Assembly (NCBI RefSeq): GCF_038719015.1
Contig: NZ_CP152276.1
Coordinates: 1,126,001 to 1,190,000, forward strand
Direction of reading: 5' to 3'
Length of the DNA stretch: 64,000 nt
From: Nguyenibacter vanlangensis
GTDB lineage: Bacteria > Pseudomonadota > Alphaproteobacteria > Acetobacterales > Acetobacteraceae
Shown: piece by piece, positions 9,539-17,925 of the stretch
How the letters are laid out: every line of letters begins with the position of its first letter
Position numbering within the stretch: the stretch's first letter is position 1
Position numbers and translations under genes: made by a program
The notes under the pieces: model-generated
Database searches by the model: none
Seen by the model: the letters and a program-made list of their open reading frames with translations, nothing else
Told to the model about the DNA's origin: nothing

Positions 9539-10369
9539 TCATTGAACCACTATATGACGACGCGCGCGTAAGGTCAGTGACAAACCAATCAAAAAAAGAA
9601 CAAATGTAATCCAGCTGTCATAAAAGATGTCATAATGTGCATGTGCACTATCGCCGAACTGACCGGCTCGAATCATTTCTATATTATCGACACTCGGCGA
9701 CAGCAAAATCGCGTTCTGCCACCGGGGCGGCAACCAATCGACCATCATGAAGGCGCCAGAAAAAGGAAGAGAAAGATAGGATAGAATACCAATGCTTTTT
9801 TCGACCAATTCCGACACCTCACTCAAGGCCGCCACAAGCAATGCCGTTGCAACACAGAATAAACAATGAAATCCTAGCCCAAGATATAACATTCCATAAT
9901 CTTTGGGCGGTTCGATATACCCCAGCAACCACGCCCCGAGGAAAACCAAAAAACCCGCACCCAGTGCGCCCGTGATCTCCAAAATTGTACGGGCCAGTAT
10001 GATATCGAGTGGCGTTACCTGCCTGTGGAACAACAAACTGCCATTCGACTGAAACGCAAAAACCGCCCGGGCAAGGGAATGTCGCCACATCGTCAGCGGC
10101 ACATAGCCCGTTAGCACTATAGCCGTGGTCGGCAGATTATGTTCATGCGAATCCCGTATCGCCGTCCAGACAATTGAAACGCCCGCACAGAACAAGATCG
10201 GCTCCCCAATAACCCATAAGAAACCGATATTCTCTCGCCCATAGCGTGTGTTCATCTCGCGAAACAGTAGGGCGCCGATCACCCGACACTGAAGCATGAA
10301 CAACCCGAAGAGCGAAAGCGGCCGGCCATTATGCAAGGGCGAAGCCGAAACCTGATGGCGTACCGACAT
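9539..10369 (-). CDS. kpsM: capsule polysaccharide ABC exporter, permease subunit
   Basis: Membrane channel of the same ABC-2 exporter. The 276-residue protein has about six hydrophobic segments, and its N-terminal REMNTRYGRENIGFLWVIGE is the conserved entry helix region of KpsM/Wzm permeases. The ATG at 10369 overlaps the kpsE stop as TGATG, and kpsT follows one base after its own stop, so the three are translated as a unit. An alternative TTG lies three bases upstream but has no advantage. The exported polymer is unknown. Confidence 0.9.
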   Translation of the reverse strand: MSVRHQVSASPLHNGRPLSLFGLFMLQCRVIGALLFREMNTRYGRENIGFLWVIGEPILFCAGVSIVWTAIRDSHEHNLPTTAIVLTGYVPLTMWRHSLARAVFAFQSNGSLLFHRQVTPLDIILARTILEITGALGAGFLVFLGAWLLGYIEPPKDYGMLYLGLGFHCLFCVATALLVAALSEVSELVEKSIGILSYLSLPFSGAFMMVDWLPPRWQNAILLSPSVDNIEMIRAGQFGDSAHAHYDIFYDSWITFVLFLIGLSLTLRARRHIVVQ

Positions 10370-11559
10370 CAAGTAATCTGGTGCTCGCGCGCGCCGCTGA
10401 TCAGCAGCAGGCCCATCGCATACACCCCCAACCCTGTCGCAAACACGATGAGTATATTCGCGATTGAATGAGGATATTCCGGGTAGTCCGGCAGATCCGG
10501 CTTCGCGATCTCGTCAAGATATAATTGCTGGCGATCGGCTTGCGCCCTGGCGGTTTGCAGGCTGACAGTCGCCGCCGTCAGTTCGCGTTCCGCGATCTCA
10601 CGCTGGACCATCAGTTCGTCATAGGCCGTGATCTTCGGCACCAGAGACGTATCGGGGCCGGTAATGCCCTTGTTGGCCCGAGCGATCTCGGCCTCCAACG
10701 CCTCGACCCGATGTTGATACACCGGCAATAGTGGGCTGTTCGGTGCCGTTTTGGTAACCTGCGCGATCTGCAGCTTGGCCGCCAACAGCATGGCCTTGAG
10801 CTGATCGATGTCCTGCAACATGGGGACCGACTGCTTCAGCGGGTCCAGCAGCCCTTCCTTGTTGCGATAGGCCGCAAATGCCAGTTCGATATGTTGAATC
10901 TTGTCTTCCGCCTCGGTCACCTCTTTCTGGGATGACGCGATCATGTTCCGGCGTTGCCGCTCGTTCATCTCATTCACCAGGCGCTCGCCGGCGTCGATCA
11001 GCGCGCGGCCGATCCGCTGGGAATCCTGGGCTAAAAAGGTACGGACCGCAAGGTTCGAGATACCGGTTTCGGTGTCGAGTTCGGCAATCACATGGCCCTG
11101 ATAATATTTAAAAAAATGTTCGAACGTCCTGCCTCGGTAAAACACCGGGAAACGGGCAAGGAAATCTGCATCCGAATGGTCGAAGACCGCCCGAAGGTTC
11201 TGCGTCTCGATCAATTTGCGCGCCGCGTCGCGCGACATCATATAGGTCTGGACGGCGTACGTGTCTTCGTTGCCGCCTCCGCCGCCTGACCCCATCTGCT
11301 GAAGCAGACTGCCGAACATGCTCGGCGTCTGCATGCCCGGCCCCCGGACCACAAAATAGGCATGGGACACATATTGGGGGGACGCGACAAAGGCGTAATA
11401 AATAGCCGCCAGGAACGTGGGCAACACGACCAGCAGATTGAGCCCGGGGCGCTTGCATACCCAGTCGATCAGTTTGCCGACCGACGATGCCTGGGGTATC
11501 GCGCGTTGCGGTACCGCCTCACGCGCTGCAATATTGGCTTTGACCATACCCGCGTTCAT
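10369..11559 (-). CDS. kpsE: capsule export inner-membrane protein, KpsE/BexC/CtrB family
   Basis: Periplasm-spanning adaptor of capsule ABC export, a polysaccharide co-polymerase type protein linking the inner-membrane transporter to the outer-membrane exit pore. The roughly 396-residue product has a transmembrane segment near residues 40-60, a long helical periplasmic part (coiled coil, roughly residues 170-340) and a second transmembrane segment at the C-terminus, followed by a short cytoplasmic tail. A Gly-rich patch (GSGGGGGNED) lies early in the periplasmic part. ATG 11559 is preferred over the TTG eight codons upstream. No KpsD-like pore or KpsC/KpsS initiating enzymes are in the window. 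Confidence 0.85.
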   Translation of the reverse strand: MNAGMVKANIAAREAVPQRAIPQASSVGKLIDWVCKRPGLNLLVVLPTFLAAIYYAFVASPQYVSHAYFVVRGPGMQTPSMFGSLLQQMGSGGGGGNEDTYAVQTYMMSRDAARKLIETQNLRAVFDHSDADFLARFPVFYRGRTFEHFFKYYQGHVIAELDTETGISNLAVRTFLAQDSQRIGRALIDAGERLVNEMNERQRRNMIASSQKEVTEAEDKIQHIELAFAAYRNKEGLLDPLKQSVPMLQDIDQLKAMLLAAKLQIAQVTKTAPNSPLLPVYQHRVEALEAEIARANKGITGPDTSLVPKITAYDELMVQREIAERELTAATVSLQTARAQADRQQLYLDEIAKPDLPDYPEYPHSIANILIVFATGLGVYAMGLLLISGAREHQIT

Positions 11560-11764
11560 GCCCCAAGCCCTTCCGAAACGCAAATCATGCCCCTAGCGTA
11601 GCCTGAGAAAAACGGACGCGGCCAGATCTTCCCTCACGTCATCCATCCACCCCAGTCTCTATCTTCAGTATAAGATGAGTGCGCGGATGTGTCCAAATTA
11701 TGAGAAGATGTGATCGTATATCCCCTCTCACACAATCGGATACGCTTCGTTGTCTGCCTGCTCC

Positions 11765-11992
11765 CTACCGCGACAAATCGATCTCCACCGTATCATCTCC
11801 CGCGTGCAGCCGCCTGATCTCATCGCACGCCGCAATCCAGTAGCGGGCCTTGGCAGCGTCCCCATCCACGCGCGCTTCGTCCAGGTGCGTTTGGGCTATA
11901 GCCAACGCGGCCTCGCCATAGCGTGCATACAACTCGGTCGCGGTTGCTTCAGGACGAGAATTCACGCGTTCCTCCCGCTCATTACGGATCAT
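11765..11992 (-). CDS. small protein of unknown function, paralogue of the 21541 gene
   Basis: A 75-residue, charged, probably cytoplasmic helical protein. Residues about 18-62 (ATELYARYGEAALAIAQTHL and on to WIAACDEIRRL) align with the 60-residue protein encoded at 21541-21723 (ATDLIARYGAQAAAHATDRM and on to WWTAVLSAIEK). The shared layout, two helices with a conserved ARYG and a Trp near the end, supports both being real genes. No function is known to me. It stands alone between the capsule export operon and a VOC-family gene. Confidence 0.65.
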   Translation of the reverse strand: MIRNEREERVNSRPEATATELYARYGEAALAIAQTHLDEARVDGDAAKARYWIAACDEIRRLHAGDDTVEIDLSR

Positions 11993-12093
11993 CGGTCATT
12001 CAAATCTGGGATCGCCTAGCATCCAGGCAAGAGGGGTTCCCTCCCCCTGATCCAGCATGTCATTAAGGAATCCCCTTGCTGCAGGACATCTCC

Positions 12094-12486
12094 ATGATCG
12101 ACGCGCTGCACCATGTCGCCATTATCTGCTCGGATTACGGCCGATCCAAGGATTTCTATACGCGGATCCTCGGACTGCCGATGATCCGCGAAACCTACCG
12201 CGCCGCGCGCAAGTCATGGAAATGCGATCTGGCTGTCGGCACGGCACAGATCGAACTGTTTTCCTTCCCCAATCCGCCCCCGCGTCCCTCGCGGCCCGAA
12301 GCACAGGGTCTGCGTCACCTGGCCTTTACGGTGCGCGACCTGCGCGCCGTCGTCCGCCGGTTGGAGGAAGCCGGAATCGAGGTCGAGGCGATTCGTACCG
12401 ATGCCCTGACCGGTCGCGATTTTACTTTCTTCGCCGACCCCGATGACTTGCCGCTGGAACTCTATGAACTCGCCCCCGGCACCTAG
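12094..12486 (+). CDS. VOC-family metalloprotein, YaeR-like
   Basis: A single-domain vicinal-oxygen-chelate protein of about 130 residues, closely resembling E. coli YaeR. Visible blocks are LHHVAIICSDYGRSKDFYTR, ELFSFPNPPPRPSRPEA, GLRHLAFTVRDL and FFADPDDLPLELYE. Likely metal ligands are His in LHHVAI, Glu in IELFSF, His in LRHLAF and Glu in LELYE. The family includes glyoxalase I and dioxygenases, but the YaeR substrate is not established. The ATG at 12094 matches the family start; a TTG at 12076 with an AAGGA seven bases upstream is an alternative that adds six residues. Confidence 0.85.
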   Translation: MIDALHHVAIICSDYGRSKDFYTRILGLPMIRETYRAARKSWKCDLAVGTAQIELFSFPNPPPRPSRPEAQGLRHLAFTVRDLRAVVRRLEEAGIEVEAIRTDALTGRDFTFFADPDDLPLELYELAPGT

Positions 12487-12696
12487 CTAGGCTGGTGTCG
12501 CCGCCAGGCCGACCCGGCGGCTGCGGAACAGGCCCGCGGCGATCTGTCGGGCCTCTTGCAGCGAGGACATGATCTGCCCGTTCAGCGGGCGCAGCCATTC
12601 ATGGATGGCACGGAACACGCGTGCGCCGCCGCGGCGGGACTGAATGACGACCCCGACGAAGACGCCGTCGATCTCGACGATTTCGGATTTGAACAT
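12487..12696 (-). CDS. small hypothetical protein
   Basis: A 69-residue reading frame ending tail to tail against the VOC gene with no gap. The start (MFKSEIVEIDGVFVGVVIQS) looks like a folded beta-rich domain, and the middle (RVFRAIHEWLRPLNGQIMSS) like a helix. It has regular GC-rich third positions in this frame. I recognise no family; it may be a lineage-specific small protein. Confidence 0.45.
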   Translation of the reverse strand: MFKSEIVEIDGVFVGVVIQSRRGGARVFRAIHEWLRPLNGQIMSSLQEARQIAAGLFRSRRVGLAATPA

Positions 12697-12862
12697 AGCC
12701 GAATTCCCTCGTGCTGAAGCACGCGATCAAGGGCCCGGAAGCGTGCCCTGTCCCGTCGGCCGGGCCGGCGGAGACACCGGCTGCTATGCACACTCTCCCG
12801 CGTCGAGACAATAACAGGACGGCGAAGACTTGATGACATCCCCATGACAGGGCCCGCCGGAT

Positions 12863-13804
12863 TCACCCGCTCCAAAACGTGCGATGGCGGCGGAATTTAC
12901 GCCAGCGCAGGTGCGCGTCCCGATGAACGGCGATCTGATGGCCACATAAAAAACCCGTGACCGCCCCCAGCATGTGCTGCAGCCGCGCATCATCCTCCGC
13001 CCCTTCGCCGAGTCGCGCCAGCAGATAGCGCGTGGTCAGCACGTCGCTGTCCATTCCCAGGACGTCCTGCAATGCCGACAGCTTCTTGATGAAATCCTTC
13101 GTCTGGTCCGAATCCGCATACAGCCCGCGGAAGAACTCGGCGGTATAGCGCAGCTTCTTCAGGGCCACGCGCAGCCGGTGCCTGTCCTGGGGCGGCAGCA
13201 AGGCGAAGTCCCGTCCGGCACGCAATGCCTTGCGGTGCAGCCGCTCGAGATGACGCGCGGAAAAATCGATCGCCGGTTCCTGCAGCGAATCCTGCGCCAT
13301 GGCCGCCAGGGGCGTGACCCACAGCTCGCCCTCGACCATCTGGTCCAGGATGGTCTGGAGTTGCGCAGCGTCCTGCCCCGTCAAAGCCTGCCGCGCCTGG
13401 GCATAGGCCGACCGGCGCATCGGTTCGGCGCGCGGCGCCAGCGTTTTCGTCGCATCCAGGTCCATCAGCCCAAGCGGCTGGAGGCTGGGCAGCGTCGTCA
13501 TCAGGAAGACGTCCCAGTTGCGGGCGTCGCCCACCGCCTTCGCCAGGACCTTGGCATGGGCCGAGGCGCCCTCGAGCACCACGTTGGGATTGTCGCGCTG
13601 CAGCAGGCGGGTCAGGACGCGGAATCGCCGCAAGGCGACGCGCACCTGGTGCACGCCTTCGGCATTGCGGCCGTCGATCGCGGCTGGGATGTTCGCCGCC
13701 AGATGGTCGCGGAGGATCGTGACGATCCGTCCGGCCGCGACGCGGATCGTGTCGTCATGCGCGAGCAGGATTGGCGCGCTGCGGTGGCTTTCGGGCAGGC
13801 TCAT
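12863..13804 (-). CDS. CHAD domain protein
   Basis: A 313-residue, mostly helical protein with one CHAD domain covering about residues 15-290. CHAD domains carry conserved basic residues and bind inorganic polyphosphate in the members studied. The sequence shows the expected start GRNAEGVHQVRVALRRFRVL (His and Arg rich), and a second basic half with HRLRVALKKLRYTAEFF. There is no CYTH triphosphatase domain attached, so this is a stand-alone CHAD protein. It has its own transcription direction, divergent from ltaE. A role in polyphosphate binding is inferred from the family. Confidence 0.85.
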   Translation of the reverse strand: MSLPESHRSAPILLAHDDTIRVAAGRIVTILRDHLAANIPAAIDGRNAEGVHQVRVALRRFRVLTRLLQRDNPNVVLEGASAHAKVLAKAVGDARNWDVFLMTTLPSLQPLGLMDLDATKTLAPRAEPMRRSAYAQARQALTGQDAAQLQTILDQMVEGELWVTPLAAMAQDSLQEPAIDFSARHLERLHRKALRAGRDFALLPPQDRHRLRVALKKLRYTAEFFRGLYADSDQTKDFIKKLSALQDVLGMDSDVLTTRYLLARLGEGAEDDARLQHMLGAVTGFLCGHQIAVHRDAHLRWRKFRRHRTFWSG

Positions 13805-13982
13805 GACGATGCCTCACTTCATCCGGCGCGATGACGGTGTATGGAATCGCAAAGCGCGGGATACGCGAGAAAGTTGGGATTTCATGGAGTCCAGGGCGAT
13901 GGCCATCGAGCCTGTTGCCTTGCCGGGTCGGAGATAGTGGGATATTTTGTTTGGTTTCGCATGACGAAAGGCTTATTTCCCG

Positions 13983-15029
13983 ATGGTCGAGACGCTGCAG
14001 CAGTTCGCCAGCGACAATTATGCCGGCATCTGTCCCGAGGCGCTGCGCGCGATGGAGGATGCCAATCGCGGGTCGGCCCAGGCCTATGGCGACGATCCGT
14101 GGACCCAGCGCGCGGCCGAGGCGTTCCGTGCGGCTTTCCAGGCCGATTGCGAGCTTTTTTTCGTCTTCAACGGCACGGCCGCCAATTCGCTGGCGCTGGC
14201 GTCGCTATGCCAGTCCTATGAAAGCATCATTGCCGCCGATATCGCCCATGTGGAAACCGACGAATGCGGCGCGCCGGAATTCTTTTCCAACGGCGCCAAG
14301 ATCCTGGTCGCGCGGACCGAGAACGGAAAATTGACCCCGGCGGCGATTCGCGGCTTCGCGCTGGGCCGGACCGATATCCATTTCCCCCGCCCGCGGGCCG
14401 TGACCATCACCCAGCCGACCGAGACCGGGCAGGTCTACAGCCTGGAGGAGATCCGCGCCATCGCCGCGGCCTGCCGCGAACTGGGGCTGAAGCTGCACAT
14501 GGACGGCGCGCGCTTTGCCAACGCGGTCGACAGCCTGGGCTGCACCCCCGCCGAGATGACCTGGCGCGCCGGCGTCGACGTGCTGAGCTTCGGCGGCACC
14601 AAGAACGGCATGGCGGTCGGGGAGGCGGTGATCTTCTTCGATCGCGGGCTGGCCGAAGGGTTCGATTACCGCTGCAAGCAGGCCGGGCAACTGGCCTCGA
14701 AGATGCGTTTCCTGTCCGCGCCCTGGGCGGTGATGCTCGAAACCGGCGCCTGGCTGGCGCATGCCGCCCACGCCAACCGCAGCGCCCGGCATTTCGCCGG
14801 CCAGGTTGCCGGGCTGCCCGGCATCGAGATCCTGTTTCCGGTCGAGGCCAATGCGGTGTTCCTGAAAATGCCGGCGGAGGTGACCGCCGGCCTGCGGGCG
14901 CGGGGCTGGAGCTTCTATACCTTCATCGGCGACAGCGCGCGGTTCATGTTCGCCTGGGATGCCGATCGCGGCCGCATCGACACGCTGGCGGCCGATCTGC
15001 GGGCATTGGCCCAGGATGCCGCCGGCTAG
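13983..15029 (+). CDS. ltaE: low-specificity L-threonine aldolase
   Basis: PLP enzyme cleaving L-threonine or L-allo-threonine to glycine and acetaldehyde. The 348-residue product shows the family start with SDNYAGICPEAL, the GTAANSLAL substrate segment, KLHMDGARFANA (Asp contacting PLP nitrogen) and the PLP-lysine motif SFGGTKNG. Length and order fit fold-type I aldolases. The ATG at 13983 precedes the conserved N-terminus by a few residues. The gene converges with the PhzF gene and the two stops overlap by four bases. Confidence 0.9.
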   Translation: MVETLQQFASDNYAGICPEALRAMEDANRGSAQAYGDDPWTQRAAEAFRAAFQADCELFFVFNGTAANSLALASLCQSYESIIAADIAHVETDECGAPEFFSNGAKILVARTENGKLTPAAIRGFALGRTDIHFPRPRAVTITQPTETGQVYSLEEIRAIAAACRELGLKLHMDGARFANAVDSLGCTPAEMTWRAGVDVLSFGGTKNGMAVGEAVIFFDRGLAEGFDYRCKQAGQLASKMRFLSAPWAVMLETGAWLAHAAHANRSARHFAGQVAGLPGIEILFPVEANAVFLKMPAEVTAGLRARGWSFYTFIGDSARFMFAWDADRGRIDTLAADLRALAQDAAG

Positions 15030-15868
15030 ATCGTCACCCGTCCCTCGATGGCGGTGACGACGGTGCCTCCGACCCAGATTTCGCCCGCGTCGCTGGTGAT
15101 GGCGATGCGTCCCCGGCGCCCCAGCACCGTTCCCTGCCGCGCGACATAGGACGGGGGCGCCAGGCCCGCGCCGATCATCCACATGGCCAGGCTGGCGTTC
15201 AGGCTGCCGGTGACGGGGTCCTCGACCCCGTCCGGACCGCCGGTGAAGGCCCGTACCTCGAACAGCGCGTCGTCGCGGTCGGGGGCGGTGTCGAACGGCG
15301 CGACCAGCCCGACCTTGAGGTCGCCCAGTGCCGCGTAATCGGGCCGCACCGACAGCAATTCCGCGCGGCTGCGCAGCATGACGGCGACCCAGCCCGGGCC
15401 GTTATCGGCCCAGTTCGAAGCCCGGATGGAATCGGGCGGCAGGTGCAGCCCCCGCGCGATCGCCGCCAGCACATCGGCCTCGACCGCGCCGGCCCGGCGC
15501 AGGGGCGGGGCGGCGAAGGCCAGCATCGCGTCCTGCCGCCGAACGGGCACCAGTCCCGCCGGACATTCCTGCACGACCTGCCTGCCGCGCGGCACGCCGC
15601 CCTGCTGCAGCCACACATGGCAGGTGCCCAAGGTGGGATGGCCGGCGAAGGGCAGTTCCTGCTGCGGCGTGAAGATCCGGACGCGGTAATCCGCGTCGGG
15701 ATGGGTGGGCCTGAGCAGGAAGGTCGTCTCGCTGAGATTCGTCCAGTTCGCGAATGCGGCCATCTGCGCGTCCGTGAGCCCGTCGGCCCCGGTCACGACG
15801 GCCAGCGGATTGCCGCCGAACGGGCGGGTGGCGAAGACATCGACCTGATGAAAAGCAAATTCAGCCAT
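15026..15868 (-). CDS. PhzF family isomerase-like protein
   Basis: A 280-residue member of the PhzF/YddE family, two-domain proteins of the diaminopimelate-epimerase fold. It starts with FHQVDVFATRPFGGNPLAVV, has the family Glu in NLSETTFLL, then LPFAGHPTLGTCHVWL, and near the C-terminus GVEDPVTGSLNASLAMWM. These four blocks are the diagnostic ones. The ATG at 15868 was chosen because the family begins right there; upstream codons run into the urcA end. Substrate is unknown for most relatives. Confidence 0.9.
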   Translation of the reverse strand: MAEFAFHQVDVFATRPFGGNPLAVVTGADGLTDAQMAAFANWTNLSETTFLLRPTHPDADYRVRIFTPQQELPFAGHPTLGTCHVWLQQGGVPRGRQVVQECPAGLVPVRRQDAMLAFAAPPLRRAGAVEADVLAAIARGLHLPPDSIRASNWADNGPGWVAVMLRSRAELLSVRPDYAALGDLKVGLVAPFDTAPDRDDALFEVRAFTGGPDGVEDPVTGSLNASLAMWMIGAGLAPPSYVARQGTVLGRRGRIAITSDAGEIWVGGTVVTAIEGRVTI

Positions 15869-15885
15869 ATTTTGATTTCCGATCC

Positions 15886-16323
15886 TCAACCGCCCGTTCG
15901 GGCATCCCACGCCGCGCCGTCTTCGGTCCATGCCCGCTCCAGCAGGGGGGAATGGACCTGCGCGACGGCCCGCGCCAGGCTCGCCCGCCGGCAGTCCGAC
16001 CGTTCCACCGCCGCCCGGATATCTTCCAGGCTTGCCGTTTCATCGCCGCAGGCTTGGAGCGCGGCGTGCTCCAGCACGCGCAGGAAGCGCCGCGCGCGCG
16101 GCAGGTCGCCGATATCCGCGGCGCGGTACGGAACACGCACCGCCGTGGGCGCGGTCTCATCCTCCTGCCCATGAGCCGGCCGGCCATGAAGCGCCATCAG
16201 GACCATGAGCCCCAGAACGATGATCATCCCGATGCTGGCGGCCTCGACCTGCACGCCGATACGCCCGGCGAACGCCCCGTCGCGACGGGATTCAACACGG
16301 TTTTTCCGCACCATGAACATCAT
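15886..16323 (-). CDS. UrcA family exported protein
   Basis: A 145-residue protein with a long basic N-region followed by a hydrophobic stretch (about residues 33-46) ending HGRPAHG, consistent with export. The mature part shows the UrcA pattern: RVPYRAADIGD at the start, a central ALQACGD, a second Cys in SDCRRASLARAVAQV and a final hydrophobic PLLERA. The paired Cys residues probably form a disulfide. UrcA proteins are of unknown function and are found in alphaproteobacteria. The start is supported by a strong GGAGG seven bases before the ATG. It is divergent from the MocR regulator with a repeated operator-like sequence between. Confidence 0.75.
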   Translation of the reverse strand: MMFMVRKNRVESRRDGAFAGRIGVQVEAASIGMIIVLGLMVLMALHGRPAHGQEDETAPTAVRVPYRAADIGDLPRARRFLRVLEHAALQACGDETASLEDIRAAVERSDCRRASLARAVAQVHSPLLERAWTEDGAAWDARTGG

Positions 16324-16363
16324 TGATCACCCTCCAAGGCGAAGAGTCCTTTTCTGGCGGCAG

Positions 16364-16459
16364 ATTGTACTATTACAATTTGCGCGAACTCTTCATGAGC
16401 GTAATTTTTCCTTGATACATTTCTTCGTCAATATCTATATTGTCATAGTTCAATTTGCG
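16364..16459. promoter_or_regulatory. two 21-bp direct repeats between urcA and mocR, probable MocR operators
   Basis: Copies at 16364-16384 and 16439-16459 agree at 17 of 21 positions. Both begin ATTGT and end CAATTTGCG, so each also carries an inverted ATTGT/(A)CAAT pair. The copies lie 75 bp apart, one about 40 bp before urcA and one 14 bp before mocR. MocR-type GntR regulators are known to bind repeated sites in the divergent promoter region. Regulation of both genes is an inference. Confidence 0.55.
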
Positions 16460-16473
16460 GATCGAGACCGGCA

Positions 16474-17892
16474 ATGACGCGATGGCGCCCCGAGATTCCT
16501 TCCGATGCCACGCCGCTCTATCTGCGGCTGGCCGATGCGATGGAGCGTGATATCGGCGCCGGCACGCTGCCGGCCGGCATGCGGCTGCCGCCGCAGCGCG
16601 ACCTGGCCCACCAGTTGGGGCTGAGCATCGGGACCGTCACCAGGGCCTATGCCGAGGCCGAGCGGCGCGGCCTGCTGGACGCGCATGTCGGGCGCGGCTC
16701 GTTCGTGCGCGGCAGCCTGCCGGACCTGACGGCGCCGTCGGTCCTGTTCCAAGCGGCCCATCCGGCGGCCGATCCGGAGACGGTGATCGACCTGCGCTGC
16801 AATACGCCGCCCGCCATCGCATTGTCACGGTCGGTGGAGCTGGCCGTTACGCGTCTGGCCGCGACGGCACAGCTTGAGCCGTCGGTACAATATATCCAGG
16901 GGACCGGGCTGCGCCCGGTGCGCGAGGCCGGCGCGGCCTGGCTGGCACGGCGGCATGGGCTGGCGTGCGATCCGGGCGATCTGATCCAGTGCAATGGCGG
17001 CCAGCATGCGATCGGGCTGGTCCTGTCGTCACTGTGCCGGCCGGGCGATACCGTGCTGTGCGAATCCTCGACCTTTCACGGCGCCAAGGTCGCGGCCGAG
17101 CATCTGGGCCTGACCCTGCGCGGGGTGACGATGGACCAGGAGGGGCTGGACCCCGCCGCGCTGGACCGGGCGCTGGCCGAAACGCGGGCCCGGCTGCTGT
17201 TCACCCTGCCGACCCTGCACAACCCCACGACGCGCAGCATGAGCCTTGCGCGGCGCGAGGCGATCGTACGGATCGCCCGCCGGCATGACGTCACGATCTT
17301 CGAGGATGACGCCTATTGCGCCTATGCCGACCCCGCGGAGCGGCCGCCGCCGATCGCCGCCCTGGCGCCCGAGCGCACCCTCTATCTGGCCAGCATTTCC
17401 AAGGGCGTCTGCCCGGGGCTGCGCCTGGCCTTCGTCGCCCTGCCGCCCGCGATGCCGCGCGAGCGGCTGATGCGGGGCATTCGCGCCTTCGGCTATTGCC
17501 CGCCGGCGCTGGGGGGATTGATTTTCGCCCATTGGGTGGCGGAGGGCACCGCCGACGCCGTGGCCGACGCGGTGCAGGCCGAAGCCGCCCATCGGCTGGA
17601 AATGGCCCGGCGGATCCTGGGCTGCGCGATGGACCAGCCCGGCGCCAGGCACGCCCCCCATATCTGGCTGCCGCTTGCGCCGTTGCAGGCCGAGCGCGTC
17701 ATGGGCCGCGCGGCCCGGGCGGGGGTCGAGCTGACGCCGCCCGAGGCGTCGATCGTCTCGCGCGACGCGGCGTCGGGCCTGCGCGTGTGCCTGGGCGCCG
17801 CCGGAGACCGCGCCACGCTGGAGCGCGCCCTGACCATTCTGCACGGGGTGATCCGGGAGAGCGATTCGGTCCGGACCGACAGCGTCGTTTGA
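16474..17892 (+). CDS. MocR-type GntR regulator with aminotransferase-like domain
   Basis: A 472-residue transcription regulator. Residues about 10-80 are a GntR winged helix (LYLRLADAMERDIGAGTLPA, then LGLSIGTVTRAYAEAERRGL and GRGSFVRG). Residues about 110-465 are a fold-type I aminotransferase-like domain with the NPTTRSMSLARRE segment, the EDDAYCAYA loop and the PLP-lysine in YLASISKGVCPGLRLAF. Members sense PLP or an amine bound to PLP and control nearby metabolic or transport genes. Here the divergent neighbour is urcA, and the gene at its 3' side is the convergent molybdate-type transporter. The target is probably the divergent gene and itself. Confidence 0.9.
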   Translation: MTRWRPEIPSDATPLYLRLADAMERDIGAGTLPAGMRLPPQRDLAHQLGLSIGTVTRAYAEAERRGLLDAHVGRGSFVRGSLPDLTAPSVLFQAAHPAADPETVIDLRCNTPPAIALSRSVELAVTRLAATAQLEPSVQYIQGTGLRPVREAGAAWLARRHGLACDPGDLIQCNGGQHAIGLVLSSLCRPGDTVLCESSTFHGAKVAAEHLGLTLRGVTMDQEGLDPAALDRALAETRARLLFTLPTLHNPTTRSMSLARREAIVRIARRHDVTIFEDDAYCAYADPAERPPPIAALAPERTLYLASISKGVCPGLRLAFVALPPAMPRERLMRGIRAFGYCPPALGGLIFAHWVAEGTADAVADAVQAEAAHRLEMARRILGCAMDQPGARHAPHIWLPLAPLQAERVMGRAARAGVELTPPEASIVSRDAASGLRVCLGAAGDRATLERALTILHGVIRESDSVRTDSVV

Positions 17893-17925
17893 AAGCATCA
17901 CCGGGAGCACGGAACGCGCCGCCCG

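Noticed and set aside
14264..16174. Long plus-strand frame crossing ltaE, phzF and urcA
   Set aside because: Different frame from ltaE and antisense to the two other genes; Arg/Gly/Pro-rich without domains.
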